A DNA stretch of 28,450 bases from positions 1 to 28,450 of the forward strand of contig DATMTS010000059.1 in the NCBI GenBank assembly GCA_035564555.1, in the 5' to 3' direction. The notes beneath the pieces are model-generated. The model was not told where the DNA came from. It saw only the letters and a program-made list of their open reading frames with translations, and made no database searches. Positions 6,811-14,604 of this stretch are shown piece by piece; within the stretch, counting starts at the first letter, position 1, and each line of letters opens with the position of its first letter. A program made the position numbers and the translations under genes. This stretch comes from DATMTS01 sp035564555. Its GTDB lineage: Bacteria; Actinomycetota; Actinomycetes; Actinomycetales; Microbacteriaceae.

Positions 6811-8226
6811 TCAGACCATCGCGAGCGCGGTGCCCGGTTCGGCGAGGATCGCACCGATATCGGCCAGGAACCGCGAGCCCTGCTCGCCGTCGACGAGCCG
6901 GTGATCGAACGACAGACTCAAGGTCATCACCTTGCGCAAAGCGATCTCGCCGCGGAACTCCCAGGGCCGCCTCTGCACCGCCCCCATGGCGAGGATGGCT
7001 GCCTCTCCCGGATTGAGGATCGGGGTGCCGGCGTCCACACCGAACACGCCGATGTTGGTGATCGTGATCGTGCCGCCGCTGAGCGCCGCCGGCGTGGTGC
7101 GCCCTGCACGCGCCTCGACGGTCAACTCTGCGAGCGCATCGGCCAATTCGGGCAGCGCGAGCGAATCCGCATCCTTGATATTGGGCACCAGGAGCCCGCG
7201 GGGCGTCGCCGCCGCGATTCCGAGGTTGACGAAGCCGTACCGCACGATCTCACCGGCCGCCTCGTCCCAGTGCGCGTTGACCTCGGGCGTGCGCGCCACG
7301 GCGATGCACAACGCCTTCGCCACCACTGCCAGCGGTGTGAGCCGACGCTCGCGGAAGGCTCGGGTCGCGGCCAGGGCGGCGATCAGGTCCATCGTCGGCG
7401 TGACGTCGACCGTCAGGAACTCGGTGACATGCGGAGCAGTGAAGGCGCTGGTCACCATGGCGGCGGCCGTGTGCTTGCGCATGCCTGCGATGGGCACGCG
7501 GGTCACCCGGTCGGCCGAAGGGCCGTCTGCTGGCATCGGCTGCGAGAGGTGCGACGAGTTCGTCGCCTTCGCCGCGTTGCGAACGTCGTCACGGGTGATC
7601 AGGCCCCGCTCCCCCGTTCCCGTCATGCCGCCCAGGTCGACGCCCAGTTCGCGAGCCAAAGCCCGAACGGGAGGGGTCGAGCGAGGCCGCTCGGCGGGCC
7701 GGCGCGCGCCGGACGCGGTGGCACCATCGACAATCGGATCCGACGACGCGGCCGTCGGGGAACCCGCGACTGCCGACCCCGGCGAAGCCGCGGTACGACG
7801 CGGTCTGCGGTGCGGACGCTCCCCCGTTTCCAATGCCGGTCCCCGGCCCACCAGCACCGACTGGCGCTGCTCGGCCGGGGCCGTCGACCGGTCGGCGCGC
7901 GGCGAAGCGCTGCCCGCTGCGGCATCCGGAGCCTCCGCGACCGAGGTCTGCGGCAGCGGAGCATCCGCACCATTGCCGGTCGAGTCATCCAGTTCGAAGG
8001 CGACGATGGGGGCGCCGACGCGCACCGTGGATCCCGGTTCCACGTAGAGTTCGCGCACCGTGCCGGCGTACGGCGAGGGCAGTTCGACCAGAGCCTTCGC
8101 GGTCTCGACCTCGGCGATGATCTGGTTCAGCTCGACCGTGTCCCCCGGTTCGATGTGCCAGGAGACGATCTCGGACTCCTCCAGCCCTTCGCCGAGGTCG
8201 GGTAGGGCGAAATCTTTCACGCTCAT
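6811..8226 (-). CDS. bkdC: branched-chain 2-oxoacid dehydrogenase E2, dihydrolipoamide acyltransferase
   Basis: Core subunit that moves the acyl group from E1 via lipoate to CoA. 471 residues from the ATG at 8226, which overlaps the TGA of the E1-beta gene (ATGA). One lipoyl domain (residues 1 to about 80) with lipoyl lysine K44 in ETAKALVELP. A long Ala/Pro/Ser-rich linker follows, then an E3-binding peripheral domain (TPPVRALARELGVDLGGM...ITRDDV) and the catalytic acyltransferase domain ending in DHRLVDG (H442, D446 catalytic). Last gene of bkdA-bkdB-bkdC. The lipoamide dehydrogenase (E3) is not in the window and must be supplied from elsewhere. A pyruvate-type E2 is the alternative; the neighbouring leucine-type carboxylase and the non-AceE E1 favour branched-chain substrates. 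Confidence 0.93.
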   Translation of the reverse strand: MSVKDFALPDLGEGLEESEIVSWHIEPGDTVELNQIIAEVETAKALVELPSPYAGTVRELYVEPGSTVRVGAPIVAFELDDSTGNGADAPLPQTSVAEAPDAAAGSASPRADRSTAPAEQRQSVLVGRGPALETGERPHRRPRRTAASPGSAVAGSPTAASSDPIVDGATASGARRPAERPRSTPPVRALARELGVDLGGMTGTGERGLITRDDVRNAAKATNSSHLSQPMPADGPSADRVTRVPIAGMRKHTAAAMVTSAFTAPHVTEFLTVDVTPTMDLIAALAATRAFRERRLTPLAVVAKALCIAVARTPEVNAHWDEAAGEIVRYGFVNLGIAAATPRGLLVPNIKDADSLALPELADALAELTVEARAGRTTPAALSGGTITITNIGVFGVDAGTPILNPGEAAILAMGAVQRRPWEFRGEIALRKVMTLSLSFDHRLVDGEQGSRFLADIGAILAEPGTALAMV

Positions 8227-9272
8227 CGCCTGGCGCCTTCCATCGACTCCTGCTGAACCGGCTGGCGCTCCATCTCGTCCCGTGAGTTGGGTCTGCCCAG
8301 CACTCGGTCGACGGTGTCGAGGATGCGGTCGATGCCCGGCAGATAGTGGTCTTCGAGTTCGCTCGGCGGGTACGGGGTGTCGAACCCGGTGACGCGCGCC
8401 GGTGCCGCCTCGAGGTAGTCGAAACAACTCTCGGTGATGCTCGCAGCCAACTCGGCGCCGATGCCGCCGGAGCGCTGTGCCTCGTGCGTGATCACGAGGC
8501 GGCCGGTCTTGCGCACCGAGGCCTCGACCGTCGGCAGGTCGATCGGCGACAGGGAGCGCAGGTCGATCACCTCCAGCGAGATGCCGTCGTCCTCGGCCGC
8601 GATCGCGGCATCGCGGGCCGTCGCCACCAGGGGTCCGTATGCGACCAGCGTGACGTCTGTACCGGGCGTCAGCACGCGTGCCCGGTCGAACCCCGTGGCG
8701 TCCGCGGCATCCGGGTCGACATCGCCCTTCGACCAGTAGCGCCGCTTCGGCTCGAAGAACAGCACCGGGTCGTCGCTGGCGATCGCGGCGCGCAGCATGC
8801 CGTAGGCGTCCTGCGGGTCGGCGGCCGTGACGATCTTCAGACCCGCGGCATGCGCGAAGAACGCCTCAGGCGACTCCGAATGGTGCTCGACCGACCCGAT
8901 GCCGCCGCCGAACGGAACGCGGATCGTGATCGGCATCCGCACCGTGCCGGCCGAGCGGTAGTGCATGCGGGCGACCTGCGCGACGATCTGATCGAAGCCG
9001 GGAAAGATGAATCCGTCGAACTGGATCTCGCAGACCGGGCGATAGCCGCGGTATGCGAGTCCGACGGCGGTGCCGATGATGCCGGATTCGGCCAACGGGG
9101 CGTCGATCACACGCTGCGCGCCGAACGCCGCCTGCAGGCCGTCGGTGACACGGAAGACACCGCCCAGGGCGCCGATGTCCTCGCCGATCAGGACGACCCT
9201 GTCATCGGCGGCGAGCGCATCGGCGAGCGAGGTGTTGATCGCCTTGGCGAGGGTCATCCGGGTCGCGGTCAC
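8223..9272 (-). CDS. bkdB: branched-chain 2-oxoacid dehydrogenase E1 beta subunit
   Basis: Beta half of the thiamine-diphosphate decarboxylase E1, paired with the alpha subunit upstream. 349 residues from the GTG at 9272. That start overlaps the TGA of bkdA by 4 bp (GTGA); the ATG at 9257 is an alternative but has no ribosome site. Features include VVLIGEDIGALGGVFRVTDG near the N-terminus, the conserved IDAPLAESGIIGTAVGLA and EIQFDGF segments, and a transketolase C-terminal domain with THEAQRSGGIGAELAA. Length is normal for E1-beta. Middle gene of a tightly packed three-gene operon with 4-bp overlaps on both sides, which fits equal production of complex subunits. Confidence 0.95.
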   Translation of the reverse strand: MTATRMTLAKAINTSLADALAADDRVVLIGEDIGALGGVFRVTDGLQAAFGAQRVIDAPLAESGIIGTAVGLAYRGYRPVCEIQFDGFIFPGFDQIVAQVARMHYRSAGTVRMPITIRVPFGGGIGSVEHHSESPEAFFAHAAGLKIVTAADPQDAYGMLRAAIASDDPVLFFEPKRRYWSKGDVDPDAADATGFDRARVLTPGTDVTLVAYGPLVATARDAAIAAEDDGISLEVIDLRSLSPIDLPTVEASVRKTGRLVITHEAQRSGGIGAELAASITESCFDYLEAAPARVTGFDTPYPPSELEDHYLPGIDRILDTVDRVLGRPNSRDEMERQPVQQESMEGARR

Positions 9273-10390
9273 GCTGCCCCGTCCTCGACGTCGACGGCGG
9301 CCAGGAACGCAGCGTACTCGTCGCGCTGACGCGCGATCCGGGGTGTCTCGTTCACGAACACATGGTTGAACATGCTCATCGGGTCGCTCTTGGGCAGGGC
9401 GATGCATCCCGAGCGCAGACGAGCGGCCATGTCGTCGGCCGTCGCCTTCACACCGGCGCGCAATTCCTCGGTGAGCACACCGGCCCGCTCGAGGTGGCGT
9501 TCGACGCGCGCGATGGGATCGCGTCCCGCCCACTCCGCGAGCTCTTCCTTGCTGCGGTATCGGGTGGGATCGTCCGAGGTGGTGTGCGGGCCCATCCGGT
9601 AGGTGACGGCCTCGATGAAGGTCGGGCCTTCGCCCCGGCGCGCGCGCTCCAGCGCCTGACGCGTCACCGCCATCACGGCGAGCACGTCGTTGCCGTCGAC
9701 CCTGATGCTCGGGATGCCGAACCCGGGTGCCCGGTCGGCGATCGCCCGGTGCGCCTGCAGCCGCACCGGCTCGGAGATCGCCCAGTGGTTGTTCTGGCAG
9801 AAGAACACGACCGGTGCGCCGTAGCTCGCGGCGAAGATCATCGCCTCGTTCGTGTCGCCCTCGCTCGTAGCACCGTCGCCGAAGTAGGCGATCGAGACCG
9901 AATCGGTGCCGTCACGCTGGCATCCCATCGCGTAGCCGACGGCGTGCAGGGTCTGGGCTCCGATGATGACCGCGGGCACCGCGACGTTGATGTCGTAGGG
10001 ATTCCAGCCGCTCAGCGACGTCGCACGCCACGGACGAAGGATGCCGGTGAGTTCGGCACCGCGCAGGTAGGCCACCCCGTTCTCGCGGTAGCTGGGGAAG
10101 ACGAAGTCGTCGGAGCGCAGAGCACGGGCCGAACCGACCTGTGCCGCCTCCTGGCCCAGCAGGGGCGGCCAGAGCACGAGTTGCCCCTGGCGTTGCAGGG
10201 CAGTCGCCTCGGTGTCGATGCGACGCACCAGCACCATGTCCTGGTAGAGCGCGAGGAGTTGCTCACCGAAGACGTCGGAGACCCATGGGTCGAAATCCGG
10301 GTCGGCCACCCGCTCGCCGTCGGGCGTGAGCAATTGGGTGAATCGTTCTTCTCGAGTGAGGAGTTCTGTTCCTTGGTCGGTCGTGGGCAT
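9269..10390 (-). CDS. bkdA: branched-chain 2-oxoacid dehydrogenase E1 alpha subunit
   Basis: Binds thiamine diphosphate and decarboxylates 2-oxoacids derived from Leu, Ile and Val. 373 residues from the ATG at 10390; the ribosome site is weak (GAAGG about 12 nt upstream). The ThDP motif runs from GDG (171-173) to NN (200-201) in FFCQNNHWAISEP. The conserved loop YRMGPHTTSDDPTRYR, where eukaryotic E1-alpha is phosphorylated, is present. First gene of bkdABC. It is divergent from an Lrp-type regulator 181 bp away, as many bkd operons are. A pyruvate dehydrogenase E1-alpha is the alternative; the long N-terminal part (FGEQLLALYQDMVLVRRID) and context favour branched-chain. Confidence 0.94.
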   Translation of the reverse strand: MPTTDQGTELLTREERFTQLLTPDGERVADPDFDPWVSDVFGEQLLALYQDMVLVRRIDTEATALQRQGQLVLWPPLLGQEAAQVGSARALRSDDFVFPSYRENGVAYLRGAELTGILRPWRATSLSGWNPYDINVAVPAVIIGAQTLHAVGYAMGCQRDGTDSVSIAYFGDGATSEGDTNEAMIFAASYGAPVVFFCQNNHWAISEPVRLQAHRAIADRAPGFGIPSIRVDGNDVLAVMAVTRQALERARRGEGPTFIEAVTYRMGPHTTSDDPTRYRSKEELAEWAGRDPIARVERHLERAGVLTEELRAGVKATADDMAARLRSGCIALPKSDPMSMFNHVFVNETPRIARQRDEYAAFLAAVDVEDGAA

Positions 10391-10475
10391 CGTCGCACGC
10401 TACCTTCGTCTCGCCTTCCACGGGCTTCGCTTGTGGCAGCGCCCGCGTGATCGGCGTCGTCGCCGGATCTCTTCC

Positions 10476-10504
10476 AGGTTACGTCCGCTGCGCAGACGGC
10501 ACAA
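10476..10504 (-). promoter_or_regulatory. candidate bkdABC promoter
   Basis: Minus strand TTGTGC (10504-10499), 17-nt spacer, TAACCT (10481-10476), giving a leader of about 80 nt. Both hexamers are weak matches. An AT-richer patch (10519-10541) just upstream could be where the Lrp-type regulator binds; no clear palindrome is seen there. Confidence 0.35.
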
Positions 10505-10557
10505 TCTCGTCCGCGGCGATTGAGCATTCTGACTTATCGTGCGGCCCCTACGCCTGG

Positions 10558-10563
10558 TAGCAT
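10558..10563 (+). promoter_or_regulatory. -10 element of the Lrp-type gene, near-leaderless
   Basis: TAGCAT followed by 8 nt and the GTG start at 10572, with no ribosome site between. Transcription would begin within about 2 nt of the start codon. Confidence 0.5.
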
Positions 10564-10571
10564 TTGGCATT

Positions 10572-11039
10572 GTGCGCAAGTTGGATATGACCGATCTTCG
10601 GCTGCTGGATGCTGTCGCCGACGATCCGAAGGCGACCACCGTCGCGCTTGCGGAACGGCTCGCGCTCTCACGCAACACGGTGCAGGCCCGGATGGCCGCG
10701 CTCGAGGCGGCAGGCGTCTTCCTCGCCTTCGATCGGCGCATCAGCGCCGATGCACTGGGCTATCCGCTCGCAGCCTTCATCACGGTCCATGTGCAGCAGC
10801 AACGGCTGGCCGCGATCGTGGCGGAGCTCGAGGGAATCCCGGAGATCGTACAGGCGCACGGCACGAGCGGCGGGGCCGACCTGCTGGTGCGTGTGGTGTG
10901 CCGGGACAGCCAGGAGTTGTTCCGGGTCAACGGTGCGATTCTGGCCTGCGACGGTGTCGAGCGCACCGAGACCGCCCTCGACATGGGCGAACTGATTCCT
11001 TACCGGCTGCGCCCGCTGCTGCAACGCGACGCGCGCTGA
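10572..11039 (+). CDS. Lrp/AsnC-family regulator, probable control of bkdABC
   Basis: 155 residues from the GTG at 10572, which gives the usual family N-terminus (RKLDMTDLRLLDAVADDP) and lies just after a -10 hexamer; the ATG at 10587 is an alternative. Winged helix-turn-helix at about residues 22-43 (TTVALAERLALSRNTVQARM). A RAM ligand-binding/oligomerisation domain with a beta-alpha-beta pattern follows (FITVHVQQQRLAAIVAELEGIPEIVQAHGTSGGADLLVRV). Such proteins sense amino acids; BkdR-like members next to bkd genes activate them. The divergent position to bkdA is the reason for the inferred role. Convergent with pnp. Confidence 0.9.
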   Translation: MRKLDMTDLRLLDAVADDPKATTVALAERLALSRNTVQARMAALEAAGVFLAFDRRISADALGYPLAAFITVHVQQQRLAAIVAELEGIPEIVQAHGTSGGADLLVRVVCRDSQELFRVNGAILACDGVERTETALDMGELIPYRLRPLLQRDAR

Positions 11040-11062
11040 GCCGGGCGCGATCGCGACGGCTC

Positions 11063-11138
11063 GCGCCACGCGCGTCCTGCGCCACTTCTCGCGCCACGCG
11101 CCACTATTTCTGGCGCACCTCGTGAGAAGTGGCGCAGG
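11063..11138. repeat. long inverted repeat built on GCGCCAC units
   Basis: Perfect 15-bp arms CCTGCGCCACTTCTC (11076-11090) and GAGAAGTGGCGCAGG (11124-11138) enclose an inner stem GCGCCA (11098-11103) / TGGCGC (11111-11116). The heptamer GCGCCAC occurs four times (11063, 11079, 11091, 11098) and its reverse complement once (11129). Located between the convergent Lrp-type and pnp genes. It could end transcription of the regulator or be a dispersed intergenic repeat; copy number cannot be seen here. Confidence 0.8.
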
Positions 11139-11157
11139 GCACACGGGTGCCGAGAAC

Positions 11158-11197
11158 GACGGATGCCCGCCCCGCGTGAGCGGGACGGGCATCCGTC
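11158..11197 (-). terminator. strong hairpin terminator after pnp
   Basis: 18-bp stem with one mismatch and a 4-nt loop (GTGA on the plus strand), 13 nt beyond the pnp stop. There is no T-run on either side, so a GC-rich hairpin terminator of the kind described in actinobacteria. It may also stop transcripts arriving from the Lrp-type gene. Confidence 0.8.
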
Positions 11198-11209
11198 GAT
11201 GCAAGGCGG

Positions 11210-13516
11210 TTACGCGATGATGTCGGCGCCTTCGGCCGGCTCCACCGGGCCCTCGGAGTGCGCGTCACGACCGTGCGTGTCCGCCTCGTCGGCGATCACC
11301 GGCTGCAGAGACAGCTTGCCGCGGTCGTCGATCTTGGTGATCTCCACCAGGATCTTCTGACCGACGTTGAGCACGTCCTCGACGTTCTCCACCCGCTTGC
11401 CGCCGGCGAGCTTGCGCACCTCGGAGATGTGCAGCAAGCCGTCCTTGCCGGGCAGCAGGGAGATGAACGCGCCGAAGGCGGCGATCTTCACGACCGTGCC
11501 GAGGAACTGCTCGCCCACCTCGGGGTTGGTCGGGTTGGCGATCGCATTCACCTGCAGGCGAGCGGCCTCGGCCGACGGGCCGTCCACGGCGCCGATGTAG
11601 ACGGTGCCGTCCTCCTCGATCGAGATGTCGGCGCCGGTCTCGTCCTGGATGGCGTTGATCGTCTTGCCCTTCGGGCCGATCAGCTCGCCGATCTTGTCGA
11701 CGGGGATGTTGACCGAGATCACGCGCGGCGCGGTCGGGGCCATCTCGTCGGGCTGGTCGATGGCGGCGTTGAGCACCGACAGGATCGTCGTGCGCGCGTC
11801 CTTCGCCTGCTGCAGCGCAGCGGCGAGCACGTGCGACGGGATGCCGTCGAGCTTGGTGTCGAGCTGGATCGCCGTGACGAACTCGCTCGTTCCGGCGACC
11901 TTGAAGTCCATGTCGCCCAGGGCGTCCTCGGCCCCCAGGATGTCGGTCAAGGCCGCGTAGCGGGTCTCACCGTCGACCGTGTCCGACACCAGGCCCATGG
12001 CGATGCCGGCGACCGGGGCGCGCAACGGCACACCGGCGTTCAGCAGCGACAGGGTCGATGCGCACACCGAACCCATCGACGTCGAGCCGTTCGAGCCGAG
12101 CGCCTCGGAGACCTGACGGATCGCGTACGGGAACTCCTCGCGGCTGGGCAGCACCGGCACGAGAGCGCGCTCGGCCAGGAAGCCGTGCCCGATCTCACGT
12201 CGCTTCGGGCTGCCGACGCGGCCGGTCTCACCGGTCGAATACGGCGGGAAGTTGTAGTGGTGCAGATAGCGCTTCTTGGTGACCGGCGAGAGCGAGTCGA
12301 TCTGCTGCTCCATCTTCAGCATGTTCAGCGTGGTGACGCCCAGGATCTGGGTCTCGCCGCGCTGGAAGATCGCCGAGCCGTGCACACGCGGGATGACCTG
12401 CACCTCTGCGTCGAGCGGTCGGATGTCGGCCAGGCCGCGACCGTCGATGCGCACGCCGTCACGCAGGATGCGTCCGCGGACGACGACCTTGGTGACCGCC
12501 TTGTACGCGGCGGAGAACTGGTCGAGGGACTCGGCCGGGATCGCTCCCGCCTCGACCTTCTCGGTGATCGCTGCCTTGACGCGCTCCTTGAGTGCGTCGT
12601 CGGCGTTCTGGCGCTCGATCTTGTCGGCGATCTGGTACACGTTCACCAGGTCGTCGTACGCGAGGCCGGCGACGTTGTCGTACGACTCCTTCGAGTACGG
12701 CAGGAACACGGGGTAGTCCGCGATCTCCTTCGCCGCCTGCTGCGCCACCACGTTCTGCGCGGCGACGAGCTGCTTCAGGAACGGCTTCGCGGCCTCCAGG
12801 CCCTGAGCGACGACCTCTTCGCTCGGCTTGGTCGCGCCGGCCTTGATCAGGTTCCAGCTGTTCTCGGTAGCCTCGGCCTCGACCATCATGATCGCGACGT
12901 CCTCGTTGCCGTTCTTGTCAGTGATGACACGGCCGGCGACGGTGATGTCGAAGACGGCTTCTTCGAGCAGCGTGGCGTTCGGGAACGCGACCCACTGGTC
13001 TGCTCCGTTGCCGTTGCCCGGGATGAGCGCGAGCCTGACACCGGCGATCGGGCCGGAGAACGGCAGACCGGAGATCTGCGTCGAGGCGGACGCTGCGTTG
13101 ATGGCCAGCGCGTCGTAGAACTCGCCGGGTGCGATCGAGAGCACGGTGATGACGATCTGAACCTCGTTGCGCAACCCGTCGACGAACGAGGGTCGCAGCG
13201 GTCGGTCGATCAACCGGCAGACCAGGATGGCCTCGGTCGAAGGGCGGCCTTCGCGACGGAAGAACGAGCCGGGGATCTTCCCCGCTGCATACGAGCGCTC
13301 TTCGACGTCGACCGTCAGCGGAAAGAAGTCGAAGTTGTCTCTCGGGTGCTTGCCTGCACTCGTCGCCGAGAGCAGCATGGTTTCTTCATCCAGGTATGCG
13401 GCGACGGCGCCCTGCGCCTGCTGCGCGAGACGGCCGGTTTCGAACCGGACGGTGCGCTTGCCGAACCTGCCGTTGTCGAGGACAGCCTCGGCGAACGTGA
13501 TTTCGGGACCTTCCAT
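11210..13516 (-). CDS. pnp: polyribonucleotide nucleotidyltransferase (PNPase)
   Basis: 3'-5' phosphorolytic exoribonuclease that also adds nucleotides; in actinobacteria it may also be linked to (p)ppGpp (GPSI). 768 residues, full length. Two RNase PH-like core domains are separated by an alpha-helical domain. Then a KH domain (about 599-660, with GELIGPKGKTINAI) and an S1 RNA-binding domain (about 669-740, FLGTVVKIAAFGAFISLLPG), and an acidic tail. The core includes RPLRPSFVDGLRNEVQI and the catalytic-domain segment DILGAEDALGDMDFKVAGT. The ATG at 13516 has AAGGAG 10 nt upstream. rpsO lies upstream on the same strand, but two unrelated genes and a terminator separate them. Confidence 0.97.
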   Translation of the reverse strand: MEGPEITFAEAVLDNGRFGKRTVRFETGRLAQQAQGAVAAYLDEETMLLSATSAGKHPRDNFDFFPLTVDVEERSYAAGKIPGSFFRREGRPSTEAILVCRLIDRPLRPSFVDGLRNEVQIVITVLSIAPGEFYDALAINAASASTQISGLPFSGPIAGVRLALIPGNGNGADQWVAFPNATLLEEAVFDITVAGRVITDKNGNEDVAIMMVEAEATENSWNLIKAGATKPSEEVVAQGLEAAKPFLKQLVAAQNVVAQQAAKEIADYPVFLPYSKESYDNVAGLAYDDLVNVYQIADKIERQNADDALKERVKAAITEKVEAGAIPAESLDQFSAAYKAVTKVVVRGRILRDGVRIDGRGLADIRPLDAEVQVIPRVHGSAIFQRGETQILGVTTLNMLKMEQQIDSLSPVTKKRYLHHYNFPPYSTGETGRVGSPKRREIGHGFLAERALVPVLPSREEFPYAIRQVSEALGSNGSTSMGSVCASTLSLLNAGVPLRAPVAGIAMGLVSDTVDGETRYAALTDILGAEDALGDMDFKVAGTSEFVTAIQLDTKLDGIPSHVLAAALQQAKDARTTILSVLNAAIDQPDEMAPTAPRVISVNIPVDKIGELIGPKGKTINAIQDETGADISIEEDGTVYIGAVDGPSAEAARLQVNAIANPTNPEVGEQFLGTVVKIAAFGAFISLLPGKDGLLHISEVRKLAGGKRVENVEDVLNVGQKILVEITKIDDRGKLSLQPVIADEADTHGRDAHSEGPVEPAEGADIIA

Positions 13517-13655
13517 TGAGGTCTTTCTCCTTAGCTTGTGTCGGCGCCCGTATGGCGCGCGACGCGTACGCCGGAGCAGGGGAAGAGGCAGAACGAAGCC
13601 GCCGGACTCATGTCAACCGGCTCGTGCTGGCCACCAGTAGAAAAACACCAAACCC

Positions 13656-13689
13656 GGTTTCGATACGGTCGCGAGCGACCTACTCGACC
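13656..13689. repeat. palindromic intergenic element (REP-like)
   Basis: Core GGTCGC-GA-GCGACC (13667-13680) is a perfect 6-bp stem, flanked by GGTTTCGATAC and TACTCGACC, which are roughly complementary. The outline (GGTTTCGATACG ... TACTCGACC) resembles a palindrome that recurs between genes in many Microbacteriaceae genomes, from memory. Only one copy is in this window. Confidence 0.55.
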
Positions 13690-13745
13690 CGCAATGTTTG
13701 GGATTCCACCACCGAGGACCAGCTTCCTGCCAGCCTGCTCCGAAA

Positions 13746-13762
13746 GTTCCCACGACGGGAAC
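13746..13762 (-). terminator. candidate terminator after the fructosamine-kinase-like gene
   Basis: Stem GTTCCC/GGGAAC with 5-nt loop, followed on the minus strand by CTTTC; about 54 nt after the stop at 13816. Short stem and short T-run, so moderate support only. Confidence 0.4.
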
Positions 13763-13815
13763 CCCATCGATCCTAGCAGAACGCAGTGTTCTCGCCCCCG
13801 AAGACCCGGTGCATC

Positions 13816-14604
13816 TCACCGGTCGACGGCGAGAGTCCTGAGGGCCGCTTCGTGCAACGCGCTGCCGTAACCACGTCCGTAGGAGGCGGCGTGCACCGCG
13901 AGCGGATGCAACTGATGCATCGGAACGCGGTCCCGCCATCCCGCGCGAAGAGGCGACTCCTCGTCGTAACCGTCGAGCACGTCGTCAAGGTACGGGCAAC
14001 CGAACAGCGCGAGCATCGCCAGGTCGGTCTCGCGGTGCCCGCCGTGCGCGGCAGGATCGATCAGCACGACGCCGTCGGCCGACCACAGCAGGTTGCCGTT
14101 CCACAGGTCCCCGTGCAGCCGCGCGGGCGGTTCGTCGTCATCGAAGGCGCCGGAGGCGATCAGCTCGCAGGCCTCGCGAACGTCGCGAGCTTCAGGATCG
14201 GTCACGCTGCCCGCGCTCTGCGCGATCGGCAGGTACGGAAGCACTCGATCCCGGGCGTAGAAGCGACCCCACGACGACTCGTCCGCGGCGGGCAAGGACC
14301 TCTTACCGATGAACAGCCCACCCGTCCACCTGGGCGGCGGCGCGCCGAACGCCGACGCGCCGGCGCGGTGGGTTGCCGCCAATCGCGCCCCGAAACGCCG
14401 GGCGGCCGCCGCGGATGGTCGCGTCTCGGCCACGCGCTCGAGTTCGATCCGTCCCGGTTCCACCGAGATCACACCGACCACGCGCACCCCACCGGCCTCC
14501 GCCAGCCAGCGCAGCCCCGCGGCCTCCGCTTCGAAGAAACCGAGTGGGGCATCCGTGCGCCTCTTGATGAAACCGGTCAGGCCATCGATGTGCGAGTCGC
14601 TCAT
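13816..14604 (-). CDS. fructosamine kinase family protein
   Basis: Predicted to phosphorylate ketoamines (Amadori products) so that sugar adducts come off amines or proteins; phosphotransferase fold. 262 residues from the ATG at 14604, which overlaps the TGA of the VanZ-like gene (ATGA). The longer frame upstream runs through that gene and is rejected. The catalytic loop HGDLWNGN is at 164-171 (D166 catalytic base) and the metal-binding Asp is at 183 in IDPAAHGGHRETDLAM. The latter pattern is typical of fructosamine/ketosamine kinases rather than antibiotic phosphotransferases. Cytoplasmic. Coupling to a VanZ-like membrane gene has no obvious functional meaning. Confidence 0.88.
   Translation of the reverse strand: MSDSHIDGLTGFIKRRTDAPLGFFEAEAAGLRWLAEAGGVRVVGVISVEPGRIELERVAETRPSAAAARRFGARLAATHRAGASAFGAPPPRWTGGLFIGKRSLPAADESSWGRFYARDRVLPYLPIAQSAGSVTDPEARDVREACELIASGAFDDDEPPARLHGDLWNGNLLWSADGVVLIDPAAHGGHRETDLAMLALFGCPYLDDVLDGYDEESPLRAGWRDRVPMHQLHPLAVHAASYGRGYGSALHEAALRTLAVDR

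Larger units (their letters stand above)
13517..13815. other. intergenic region upstream of pnp
   Basis: No credible gene: the open frames here have no ribosome site and no recognisable protein pattern. It holds the pnp ribosome site, a palindromic element (13656-13689) and a small terminator-like hairpin (13746-13762). A consensus TTGACA on the minus strand (13616-13611) has no TANNNT at 17-18 nt, so the pnp promoter is not resolved. Confidence 0.6.

Noticed and set aside
6901..8205. 434-codon plus-strand frame opposite bkdC, and similar long frames opposite bkdA, bkdB and accA1
   Set aside because: Shadows of genes whose domains and catalytic residues are clear on the minus strand.
11258..13519. 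753-codon open frame on the plus strand opposite pnp
   Set aside because: It mirrors the PNPase reading frame. High GC at third positions keeps the opposite strand open, and the translation shows no protein-like pattern and no ribosome site.
13611..13616. consensus TTGACA on the minus strand as the pnp promoter
   Set aside because: No TANNNT at 16-19 nt downstream; the hexamer at 17 nt is TTCTGC.
13531..13767. 78-codon minus-strand frame upstream of pnp
   Set aside because: No ribosome site, no recognisable pattern, and it crosses the palindromic element; treated as intergenic.
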